Shown here: piece by piece, positions 12,514 through 22,925 of the stretch | How the letters are laid out: each line of letters opens with the position of its first letter | Numbering within the stretch: position 1 is the stretch's first letter | Assembly: GCA_016801885.1 (NCBI GenBank) | Contig: CM028898.1 | Span: 9,816,177 to 9,880,176, forward strand | Length of the DNA stretch: 64,000 bases | Direction: 5' to 3' | DNA from: Toxotes chatareus | Taxonomy: Eukaryota; Chordata; Actinopteri; Toxotidae | Position numbers and translations under genes: made by a program | The notes under the pieces: model-generated | What the model was told of the DNA's origin: nothing | The model's database searches: none | The model's input: only the letters and a program-made list of their open reading frames with translations

Positions 12514-13994
12514 AGTGGTTTTGTGGCTTTGTGATGTGTAAGCGTATGTGACTGTAAATGTTGGCAAGTGCGAGTGGGTGAAGCCCGTTCTCATACTTGT
12601 GTGAAAATGGAGTTTGAGTGTGTGAATGTGCGTGTTTAACTGCCCATTATAGTCCAGTGTGAGTACAGTCAGCGTTTTCAAAGATCTTTATCGTAATGAT
12701 CAATAGGTACATTAACCATTCGGTTTACAGAGCAGCTGCACGTGAATAGATATTGACTGGACCCTCTGGATCCTACAGTTCTTGTCAGAGTTTGAGGTAG
12801 ATGGAAATGAATCAGGAGTCACATAACAAACACATCAAAGCAACACTGACTCCTACTGTAGTAAGCATTTAAAAGCATGAAGATGTATACCCAACAGGTT
12901 TCTACCAACATTTCTGTATGTCCCTGAGTGCAAAGTTTTTGCGATATGTCATTTAAGTGCTACAATTTCAAAAAAGGTATATAAACTTAACGCACGTTTC
13001 ATAGCAACAGCAGTAGAAGTGTGCGTCTAATGGTTGATCCATTATTTCCTTTGTTATTGGTTGATGATGCATTTTGCCTTTTACACCTCAGTCAAACAGC
13101 ATAGATGCCACCGTACGGCGCAGTGAGTTGTCACATTATATCTGATCACTAAGCCCACTTCAACGGTTGAAACATCATTCTATACCCCACTTTATCTGAG
13201 TGCTGATTGGCTGCTGGCTTCTCACCCTCCACCTCTCACACAAATCGTTTGGAAACCGACCTTGTCACACTTTACCTGCTCGCTTGCCTTTTATTTACCT
13301 GGTTGAACATTTCCCACAAGGCAGAGTCAAGTTAGGCTGTCCACTGGTAAAGAGACAAACGTAGCCATAAAGAGAACCCGTTGGAGTGTTAGTAGGCTAT
13401 TTACTGCTCCATTTGTGGTTTTATGGCTGACGTGATGCTCTCAGGAAATTAGTTTGAAAATGCTTTGTTGGCGGGCAGGGGATTATGAGATTGGGGTCCC
13501 AGAAATAGTTTGGCTGCACAGTGGGGCACTGGAACTCAGTAATTACTAAATCTCTCCTGTTTCCTCTCTCGTTACTATCTCGCTCTCTTTTTTTTTCTTC
13601 TGACTGGCAGCCTTTGCATCTGTTTCCACCCTGTGGCTTCTGCTCGTATCCCCCTTTCTTGAAGCAGATTTACAACAGTTCACATCAGCCCCAACGTTAA
13701 AACCGGCAAATGGTTTTGATGTTGTGGCTGATCGCATGCTGTCTGTTATTGCCTCTCTTTAATTCCCTAGATATCAATATTGTATTTATTATACATTTAA
13801 CTAACTATTAGTACCCACTAGTAACTGTTATGTTTTTATGATTTCAGGGTCATATATTTGCAAACAAAAATACCCCCTCCAGAGTGCATTACAATATTAC
13901 CTCTAGATTAACTGCCAGTATGGCCAGTTTCAAAGTATCCTGTATGCCATTAACCGAGAAAGTGAAAATGACTTATTTCCGTGCTCTATTTTTA

Positions 13995-14105
13995 GCCATG
14001 CTAGTAGCATCCCTCTAGGGAAGGCAGTGTCAGTCGCTCATTTCATCCACAATTTTGGTCCAGACTGGAAATATCTCAACAACTGTTTTTGCTAATATAT
14101 CTTTA
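13995..14105 (-). repeat. Family A dispersed repeat fragment
   Basis: The stretch has 'agccatgctagtagcatccct' style text followed by 'ttggtccagactggaaatatc' and 'tcaacaact'. This is the reverse-orientation signature of the same repeat seen at 1-415 and 58,100-58,225. Confidence 0.6.
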
Positions 14106-14600
14106 GTATTTTATTCTTTCCTTCCATTTGGCCACATCCCATCTGTGTTAAGTATTTTCATTAAATATGCACCATGTTTGCTCTTGGTCTAACACATTTG
14201 ACCTTTTGTTTTGTTTAGGTGTTAACGCCTACTCAAAACTTGCACCGTATGTCTTCAAATTCAGAAGCGTTTGACACAAGTAGAGATTATGAACCTGCTT
14301 TGCATTCGGATCACACTCTAAAACTCTGTTTAATTTGACAGTAAAGCCATGACGTGAGTTTAAAAAGAAAATTGCTGAACCATTTTATGCTGATTTCAAC
14401 CTGCATGAAGCATTTCAATCTACATAATATCCTTATCACATAGTGCCACAGGGGCAGCTTGTCTCCGTCTCTTTCTTTCGTTTGCCGTCCCTCTCTCTCT
14501 CTCTCGTCTCACTCGTCCTGCTCCCTCTTTGCATTTTGCACAATCCGTGTTTCTTCTCTATCTTCAAATTTCTCTTTTTGTCTCTCTATCCCTGCCATAG

Positions 14601-14722
14601 TGAAATATGGATTTAAGCAACAGCTTACAGGAAAAGTTCATTTTATTAGAATTAACATCATCGAAATCCCCATCAACACAGAGAGAAGTAGTGTATGGCC
14701 AGATAAGAAAACCACTGTACAG
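14601..14722 (+). CDS. Candidate second coding exon, in phase with exon 1
   Basis: A long pyrimidine tract (14,459-14,598) ends in ccatag at 14,600. The next 122 bases are open in one frame and end CAG|gtatta at 14,722. The exon starts with the two bases TG, which join the G left by exon 1 (5,536) to give a Val codon. Then come 40 open codons ending in phase 0. The peptide begins KYGFKQQLTG, passes through a hydrophobic, beta-like stretch FIRINIIEIP, and ends WPDKKTTVQ. Amino-acid use looks protein-like. I do not recognise the family; a C2-like or other beta-sandwich start is only an impression. A 40-codon open stretch can occur by chance, so the support is the conjunction of acceptor, donor, open frame and phase. 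Confidence 0.4.
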
Positions 14723-17095
14723 GTATTATGTGACTAGATGCAAGAGTCACAAATGGAGGTAAAAATATGATCATATCTCACAGACTGACATGTACGTGCA
14801 CAAACGCACATTCCTGTTTTTTCTCGTGTGACCTTTTTTTTTGATAGTAGCCACAGGATTTAATTGAGTTCCTGTCAGAAATATCAATTGTTCAATTACT
14901 CATCTGTCACAGGGGTTGGGGGGAGAAAAGTGTGAGGCAGGAGGATATTTACTCCCATTGTATAAACAAACTGCTTGTCAGAAGGTCGGAATAGAAACAA
15001 ACTGAAACCAGTAGAAACAGAGAGACGAGGAATGGAAAATAAAACTGATTGTATGTGAAGAAATTACTGAAACAATCCCAACTTCTTACTGACTCACCAC
15101 ACTTCTAATTAATGGCCAAAGCCTTTTTCAGCATCTCGCCATTTACAGGCTTCTAATGAATAAGAATAAGAATATGAACTGTTTGTGTTGCTGTTTCTTT
15201 GCTTATTTTCTTGTGATACTGAGTTCGTAGATCACTGTCAGTTGGTGCACGTACCTGTGGCTGCATCTTCAAAAGTCAAGAAAGCATCATAGGACTTGCT
15301 GTCAACCTCTAGCACCTCTGGTGTGCTGATTATTATTTTTTTCAATAACACTTAAACTGTTCATCTTGCATTTTAAACTATATTCTTAGTCCTCATTCAT
15401 ATAATTACATGAACACAAACCAGCTTCCATGCTGAAATGACAGGAGAATTAATAGGGGGTTGATAGATTAGAGTCCCACAGTGTAATTGATGTTTAAGTA
15501 TTAGAAAGTGCTTTACAATGCAGGAGCTGCTTTTTCCCCTTTTACAAAAAGCTGTGATAATCCTGGATTCCCTCTCACTGGAAAACATAACTTGTTAGCT
15601 CCTCTTCTAATCATAGCATGCAGAATAAGGCCTGTGCAGAAAAATACAAAGAATTTTAGTATTCCCACCAACCAAAAACTTAAGACTCCAGATCTTACTC
15701 TCTGACAGGTTTATGTCTCTGTTGATAATTCTGCTGTGAGAAGCTGTTTTGAAGCCATTTCTACCCATTTCAATTTCTAGAGGTCACATCGTCTCACTAG
15801 AAGTCCTTCCACCTGTCATGTGGATTTTTGTGAGTGGGGTATGAGATTCAGTAAATGTTTCAGTGTAATTGTTCCAGCATCTCTGAGTTCAATCTTGTTT
15901 AAAATGCAGGAGCTGGTTTGTACCACTGATCAAGGTTTTAGCATCCTTATCTGTCACTTTTATAAGACTTTCTTCTTCTACTAACTTTTAAGGCGTTCAG
16001 AAGGTCTTGGGACAAGCTACGGCACAGAAAACTTGACATTATAAAAGCTGTGAAAGGAAAACAAAACAAGCTCTTTGAGTTTAGCACTGCCTATGTGGCT
16101 GTGAGCTGCTCATATATTTATTCAAACTCATTTTTGTTTTCATGTTGTTTTTTCTTGCACCATTATTCTGTGTGATGTTTCTTAATTAGCTGTAATATTT
16201 CATAATTTAAACGTGCAATAACTGACTTTTTTGTCCACTTGGGAGTAGACAAAGAGCACTAGTGAGCTTAGTTTTACACTGTAAAATGTCCACCTCGCTA
16301 TGTGTCTTGGTCACAATTGGGGGAAAAAAAGAGCAGCTCTTAGGGAGCCCTCTCTACTGAGGGATCCATGTCTTATTGGCAGATATGTCGTTATGAGATT
16401 TCTTTTAAACAAATGCTGATGTTTGTATGAACTATGCCAACCAGCAAGTTACAAACGTTGTCTGTTCTGTAGAGCAGAGGGCAGCTGCAGAGTTGGATGA
16501 TAATTCTGTGTGAGTCTGTCACTACATGTGGCAAATTTTCATGTCCACAATGGCTCCGTGATTTTTGTATATAGCGTAGAGCCATGGCTGTATTTTTCCA
16601 GTGCCATTTTTAACTGAAGCCCCACTGATTCTGAAAATGATTCCTATTTACCTTTACACTGTTTCCAAACACTGACCTGTTACTCTAGTTGCTTCACGTC
16701 TCTTCTCTGTGCCGCTATATTTTACTGGTTATAAGAGATGAACTGTAGTTATCCGAGCCAAAGGGATTTCCTTTGATGTTTCTGCCACAATGTGAGCATG
16801 GCAATGATAAGCTACAGTCGAATTTCTGCTTTCAACGTTTCCCTTTGATTTTAATGGTGTACAGTAGGACAGTAGTGAGTGTGTCTAATTGCCTGTGAGA
16901 AATATGAACAGAAACGCACACACGCATAAGGATAAGTGCCCATGCTTTCGGACACACTGTTACCAATACACAGGTGCGTGTGAATAGCATGTGAATAGTA
17001 TGTTCTAATGAAGGAAACCGGCTTTCGGTTTCAGCCCAAGTAGATATCACGTGGAGCTGCTTTTTAATGCACTGATTCTGTCAATCTATCACACA

Positions 17096-17138
<43 letters not shown>

Positions 17139-18640
17139 AATATTAGAAATTAGTCCCCCTCATAAATATTCTTTATGGACAACATGGGTTTTCTTCTGAT
17201 AAAGTACAGTGAATTATTCAAGCTGACACATTTCAGGAGATTTAGCTGTGACTTTAATCTAAATGAAAAGTGAGGAGACAATATATTAAGTATGCACGCA
17301 AATAGCCATGCCCAAACCTACTGTATTTGTGTACTCGGAGGATTGTGCACGTATGTGCACGCTGACTCTGTATTTTTTTTCTCTAACAAATGCATGTAAG
17401 GTCCTTTTCCTACATTTACAGTCACAGAGCTGCTCGCTGTATCTCATTTCTTCTTCGGTTAATAACACAAGCAGGCACATTCAGGCATAAATATGCACAG
17501 ACTCATTCACGCTGTTTTTTTTTTTTGTCACACTTCATAACTCTCATTTTGTCATTTCATACTCATCCACAGTTGCTGCTGTGTAGGATAATTACTTATG
17601 TGCGCTGTTGTACAGATTAGTCAGGTTTTTTTTTGGTTTGTTTTTTTTTTATTTGCCATGATGTTGTTTTATAGGTCGGCAGGAGTATAAACAAAGATTT
17701 TCAGAGTTGATAGGACTGAAAAAAAAAATTGATTACAGTTCCTCTGGTATTCTCTTTGAAGGTCTGCTCAAAGAAAACTCCTGCAGTGAAGGTCATTTTG
17801 TAGGTAAAGTTTTTTAAAACTGCTGGAATGACCTATAACGGCCATTCATGATTTTCCATTACATTTAGCTTACACTCTGACTACAGAGTAGAGGGGCTAA
17901 CATCACACGAACTGCCTGTGCCTGCTCATCTTCCCCTCCTTTGTTTTACTTTGTTCAGCTCTTACCTTCTCTCCCGTTCTCTTTGGTTCTAACTGGTTTC
18001 CCTTTCGTAGTGTTTCTGTACCTTTATCTATTTTGTTTTTCTCTTTTTTGTTTCTTTTCTCTTATTTCTTTCCTTATTTCTTTCCCTCACGTTATCCTCT
18101 ATTCTGTTTCTTTCGCTCTGTCTGTACAGTAGTAAGTGTACAGAATTATTTTTAGTGTTAGTGGGGTCGTAACTTTTAATGTTCACCTTTGTTTAGACCT
18201 CTGAGTATAATGGTCACCTGGACAAGACTGGACTTAAAAAATCATCTGGGGCTTGTATTTCTGTGGCCTGAGTGGAATTTTCTTTAAATAAACCAAATAT
18301 GGTGCTCGATTCCCATGTAAACAGTCCACTGCTGTGTGTCATCACCATCTACATCCCTCTTCTGAGTTCACTGATTGGTTCTACCACCAGCTGCCAGACT
18401 CAATTGATTTTCAGTGAATCTTTCCCAGACTAATATCTCATGAAAATTGAGCTTGCAGGATTCACTTAGGCTTCTATGAGGATAATATTTTTCAAGCTGT
18501 CCATGCAGGTATCCTGGAAATTTTGGTTAAGGCATGAGTCGTACATTGCCACAGCGGGACGGCGTCTGGATTTAAGAAAGAGACTTTTTTTTTTCCCAGG
18601 ATCAACTGTGGTGAGGCTGAGGCTCTTACAGTGTGGCGTA
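14723..18640 (+). other. Non-coding stretch, putative intron
   Basis: No gene is supportable. It contains (CA)n at 17,091-17,136, T-runs at 17,513-17,526 and around 17,640, and pyrimidine-rich text at 17,930-18,130. The ORFs here are short and lack paired splice sites. Confidence 0.45.
17091..17136. repeat. (CA)n microsatellite
   Basis: About 22 CA units with one interruption (acacaaacac) at the left end. Confidence 0.97.
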
Positions 18641-18699
18641 GTTTGTGGTTTCTTCTCCACAGTTCCCAGCAGGGCTCAGGAGAGACAGACAGGGAATGG

Positions 18700-18995
18700 T
18701 TTTGAGTAATGGGTCTCTTGCAAGGTACAGTGTGTCTCAAGCAATTGAGGCGAGGCTGCTGAAATGTAAGCTCCTGCTATCACATCTCTCACACAGGGGC
18801 AGGGTGCAGATAATAAACTACTTGGCACCTGTCTGCCCGTGACATCATGGTTAATGCCCCTTGCAGCTTCCTTGCAGTGACTCAGAAGAAGTTGGTGGAC
18901 GTCTTTTGGTCTGGACTTCTTTGGCTGATTGCTGCTGTCTTGGACAGGTGGGTGGTCACAGCTAGATTGATGTGAAGAGTCGAGTGGCACATTTC
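18700..18995 (+). mobile_element. LINE ORF2 C-terminal remnant, Tx1/L1-like
   Basis: In the plus frame at 18,731-18,830 the text reads IEARLLKCKLLLSHLSHRGR and then VQIINYLAP. This is the post-reverse-transcriptase stretch of fish Tx1-type LINEs (ARL..WK.LL..LS.RGRV..IN.L). After a stop and a frameshift between 18,842 and 18,883, a second frame gives QKKLVDVFWSGLLWLIAAVL, the matching 'LVDFFWSG' stretch. The conserved RGRV and FWSG blocks in the right order and spacing are the evidence. Stops and frameshifts show that it is a dead, truncated copy. Its true 5' and 3' limits are not visible; related text may continue to about 19,250. Confidence 0.65.
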
Positions 18996-19299
18996 TAGCT
19001 TCAGGCAGCTCAGACCAAGGAGCAGAAATTTGCTAGAGGGACACTAGAGGATGCTACAGAGGTGAACTGGTTTATCCAAGAGGTGACTGGGGCTCTGGTT
19101 GATATAGTTAGGTGCAATTTAGTGATGCCATGTGGAGTTGCAGGTTGGATATGAGGGAACCTGAGTTTCTTATAGTGAGGATATTAGCAGCACCTGGAGG
19201 CTGCTCTCTTATGTTCTACTCTGAGCCCGAGGCAGTTTAAATAAAGTCTTGCATATGGAAGAAATCCTTGAAAGGCTATTTATTCAATGGAGAGTTACA

Positions 19300-19395
19300 T
19301 GTAATGGTTTTCAGCCGTGCTTGCAGTGTAGCTCTATGGTTTCCAATGCAAGTCAGTCAGTTGGTCCAGCACTTTGGTCCAGGCTGAAATAAAAT
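19300..19395 (-). repeat. Family A repeat, left part, interrupted by Tc1
   Basis: The text runs through 'gtcagtcagttggtccagc' and 'actttggtccaggctgaaat', the reverse-orientation hallmark of family A. It stops where Tc1-like sequence begins near 19,396 and resumes after it at about 19,770. Confidence 0.6.
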
Positions 19396-19730
19396 TCAGC
19401 GTCTTCAGAAAGTGTCATTGTGCACCTCAGAGTTCAGACCTCTTTACTTCTTGTGCTATATGTTGTAGATTTAATTTCAAATGGATAAAATCGCTGTTTT
19501 CCCCATCAATGTGTGGTAACCCATAATGAGAAAATGTTTTTAAAAATTTACACACCTGTGTATATATAAGGTCCCACAACTCAAATTTCATGTCAGGACA
19601 AAAACCAAGCCATGAAGTACAAGGAACTCTCTGTAGACCTTTGCCATAGAATTGTGGTGAGGAATAGGTGGCTGAAAGGACGACCATCTCAGCAGCACTC
19701 AATCAATCACGCCTTTAGGGTAGAGTAAAC
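19396..19730 (+). mobile_element. Internally deleted Tc1/mariner element
   Basis: The left end, cagcgtcttcagaaagtgtc, matches the outer sequence of fish Tc1-like transposons. It is followed by the usual leader (acacctgtgtatatataagg and tcccacaa). At 19,612 an ATG opens MKYKELSVDLCHRIVVR, the start of the N-terminal DNA-binding region of Tc1 transposase. After about 17 codons the text jumps to gacgaccatctcagcagcac and then aatcaatcacgcctt, which belongs well inside the normal transposase gene, so a segment of several hundred bases is missing. It then ends without the right inverted repeat. The DDE catalytic domain is absent, so the copy is non-autonomous and dead. Confidence 0.8.
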
Positions 19731-19769
19731 AGCAAATGACAATTTTTAAGATTACAGTGTAATTTAGTA

Positions 19770-19990
19770 CAAACATTCATGCTCTCCTCAGGATGAATTG
19801 GAATAACTTTAGTGATGTCTCAACTTTTCCTGAGTTTATCCAAAAATTTGATTGATGACCAAAACGCAAATTTGCACAATTTTAACACACAACTTATTTG
19901 AGATAGTGACCATGGTAAACATTATACCTGCTATATCTCAGCCTGTTAACATTGCCATTGTGAGCATGTGGCTGACATTTCTATTACTTT
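19770..19990 (-). repeat. Family A repeat, right part
   Basis: It begins 'acaaacattcatgctctcct' and continues 'caggatgaattggaataact', which would directly follow 19,395 in an uninterrupted copy. It ends near 'gttaacattgccattgtgag' and 'catgtggctgacatt', the reverse of the gctaacatgctgatg part of the family. Confidence 0.65.
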
Positions 19991-20394
19991 CTGTCAAAGT
20001 AGTGCTGTGCTGAAGTGTGCAGCCTCACATAGGTGCTGGCATAGCTGTAGACTGTTATTGTAATGCACGCTGCTAAGGGGAATTATTGTATGTTATGCTC
20101 CGCAGAGCAGAAAGAGCTGTGCATAAGCACAAAGGAAATAGGCTGTGCTCACCAGGCAGTATGGAAGAAGTCAAGTAAATATTAATCAACTGCATTAATC
20201 TGGTACATTGGGTACAAGCAGAAGCTTAGTGATTTTTAGTAACCTAAGCAAGAAACTACACAGAAACTAAATAAAAGTGACAACTACACTTATCTTAACG
20301 GAATCAGAGGTGAGGCCTGTTTCATATATTGATCACTGAATTCAAGGAGGATTTTGGAAAATATGCTTGTTCGTCTTCTTGTTGCAACTTCCAT

Positions 20395-20500
20395 CATCCA
20401 GTTAGCTTAGCATAAAAAGTGGCAACATTCATTTATGGGGTGTTATATGCCTAACTATTTTCTTCAGATTTTGACAGTGCCAAGCTAGCTGACCCCAGTT
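20395..20500 (+). repeat. Teleost dispersed repeat, family B fragment
   Basis: The text contains gttagcttagcataaa and then ggggtgttatatgcctaact with attttcttc, a mutated form of a common teleost repeat whose other copy is at 26,800-27,065. Confidence 0.5.
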
Positions 20501-22330
20501 TTTTTTTGGTAAGGTATGAAACAGTATGAAAACTTTTGCCAAACTGTTCCTTTATCATAAGGTGCCCTACTGTACTTGCCTACCATTGTACTACAGTTGT
20601 GAACAACCTGAGGGAAATCAAAAGGCTATTGTCACAAATAATCCAGTTGGAAATGGAAAAACGTAACTAAATATGTTTCAGTTTCCGTCCATTTCACACA
20701 TCCTAATGAATTGGTGAAGTCCATTCATTTTTCTCAGAAATTATATTGACACATTTCTGCATGTTTGGCCACTGTGACACAATATTTACAGTGAGAGAAG
20801 AGGACCGGTTGCTTTGAATGTCAATTCAATCTGTCTAGGCTGAATTGTCTAGGCATTGTAGTTATTGATGCATTCAGTCCTGTAGTTGGGACTGTGTGGA
20901 TGGATGCTGGTGATTTTTTTATTTTTTATTTGCTGCTATGAGTAAACACATTCTTTAAGCCCCCATCTCCTCTGAGTACACAGCTCTTTGAAAGATGTTG
21001 AAAAGTGGGGTAAAGAGAAAGAGTGAAAGTTTGTCTGATGATTGTTCAACTATCTTTTCTTGAGAACAGTAGCAATGTTCTGGAAACACAATGTTTCATG
21101 GGGATGAAAGGGAAATACCTGCATTGACATCATCTGCATTGACATCACTGACTTAGGTTTTTTTTAATTGTCTTCAGTAGTTCCTATTAAAACAAACATA
21201 ACAAGACAATGTTCAGAGGAACTGTTGAACGGTATGTACAGTCGAATATTAATTAGATAAAAAGTAAAAAAAATTGAGTGAACTTTATTGTTATTTCTTA
21301 TGGCAGCAAAATGACAGTTGTTCCAAACAGGTGCCAGTTATCTAAAAGGTTTGAAAAATACCAAGTATAAGGTGAAAAACTAAATAAATAATGTTCTGCT
21401 CTCTTGTGGCAAAACATGTAGCCATTTTTCTGTCACATGCTCACTTGTAAAAGAAAGGAAGTTAGTTCAAAATAGTCTTTTGCAGTTAGTAAACTTTAAA
21501 GACAAACTTTCAGCCAAAAGTAAGTTTCAAGATTCAGTGGGTCTGAGATTCGATGTCAACTGTAGTCCTGGGGAATACTTGGTGGTTCAAGAGAATATGG
21601 TCATGTCTGGGTTCAAAGAGAGAGTCTATTTGTTTAGTTTTTTTATATTTTATTTTATTTTCTGAAAACTGTGTGTCATCATCGTGACATCATGACTTTT
21701 GACATCTCCCAGACTTCTTCTTGTTGAGGACAAAACCTCACTGTTCGTTATAATTCTGTGCAGACCCGTGTACACATAGATATACACAGGAAAAAAAAAA
21801 AACTCTTTTACTTTCCCCCATACATGCACACACACACACACACACACATACAGCTAAACAGGAAATAGAGACAATGATGAAACCTCAGTGTAATATTCAC
21901 AGCTCCAACATCCAGACGGACTGACAAACGTCAATCAGCCCCTCAAAACAGATTATCATTACTGTTTCAGGCCAGATTTGTGTGTGTGTGTGTGTGTGTG
22001 ACAGAGAGAGACAAAGAGGTCCCACTGATATCTGAAATTAGATCCCAAGATTAAAAGCTCAGACTACTTTGTTGTTGTACACACATTGGATACTCTTGAG
22101 TTTTGTCTCGCAACAATGATAGCAGAAAATTCTGAGTGCACAGTAGGTATCAATTAACACAAACATAAATGAGGTAGCCATGTCTTGTATTAAAATACTT
22201 ACAAGGCTAATGGATACGTGGGTCTTTTGAACCCTTCGGGGGTTCAGAAACAGTGATGTGGAAGTCGATACACATGGGTTGGTAACGAAATTCTTTCTGT
22301 GATTGATTGAATCTCTTGCTGTAGCTGAAC
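20501..22330. other. Non-coding stretch
   Basis: No gene is seen. A short tandem duplication (ctgcattgacatca twice) lies at 21,119-21,149. (CA)n at 21,831-21,849 and (TG)n at 21,981-22,000 are present. Confidence 0.45.
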
Positions 22331-22339
22331 AGTGGAGTC

Positions 22340-22925
22340 CAGTTCGGTGACCTCAGGACCACATCAAAGCTTTTTGCTGATGAGGTAGTTTCACTTGCTT
22401 CACTGGACCGTGACCTGAAGTGCACAGTTAGGGGCTTTTGCATTTTGTGTGAACCAGCTGGGTTGGGGGTCAGCACCTCCAAGTGTGACACCCTGGTACT
22501 CTACTGGAAAATAATGGATTCTTGCTTTTGGGTTGGGAGTGAGTTTCTGCCTCAAGTAAAGGCAGAGCAGTAGTGCAGGCTTTGTACCAAACTGTCATGG
22601 TGAAGGGGGAACTGAGCCTGAAGATGAACCTCTCAATATATCAGTTGATAACAGCCCTCATCCGTGGTCAGGAGGCGAGGAGCTCCAGCATCCGGAAATA
22701 AGGGCTGCTGCTGCTGCTTCACATTGGAATGAGCCATTTGAGCTAGACACTTCCCTATAGAGGTTATGGGGATGTCCAGCTGTGAGGAGACCCCAGGGCA
22801 GACCCCAATCACACTGGAGGGATTTTATGTCCTGCATGGTCTGGGAACAACTCAAGATCCTTAGTGAAGAGATGGAGGAAGTGGCTGGTGAGAAGGATGT
22901 CTGAATAACCTTGCTTAGCTCGCAG
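22340..22925 (+). mobile_element. Degenerate LINE ORF2 fragment with mutated RT active site
   Basis: Reading the plus strand, 22,341-22,400 encodes FGDLRTTSKLFADEVVSLAS, equivalent to the palm motif FADDVVLLAS of a common teleost LINE; the frame of FADE starts at 22,373. Downstream are the blocks that follow it in intact copies: gtcagcacctccaag, gggttgggagtgag, tcatggtgaagggggaactg and, near the end, cacactggagggattttatg and ggaggaagtggctgg (the RDY..W..VAGE part of the C-terminus). Two internal deletions, near 22,565 and 22,645, remove parts of the expected text. The second catalytic Asp is Glu and frames are broken, so it is inactive. The clade is probably RTE/Rex-like. The minus-strand ORF at 22,207-22,491 is a shadow of it. 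Confidence 0.75.

Larger units (their letters stand above)
11460..14600 (+). other. Distal part of putative intron 1
   Basis: This is ordinary fish-like non-coding DNA. It includes a T-run at 11,573-11,587, a 64-base (TG)n at 12,447-12,510, a family A repeat fragment at 13,995-14,105 and a pyrimidine-rich tract from about 14,459 to 14,598 leading into the candidate acceptor at 14,600. No other gene is supportable. Confidence 0.4.

Noticed and set aside
19427..19702. 91-codon minus-strand ORF
   Set aside because: It is antisense to the Tc1 leader and transposase start on the plus strand.
22207..22491. 94-codon minus-strand ORF
   Set aside because: It lies antisense to the LINE ORF2 fragment, whose plus-strand motifs explain the sequence.
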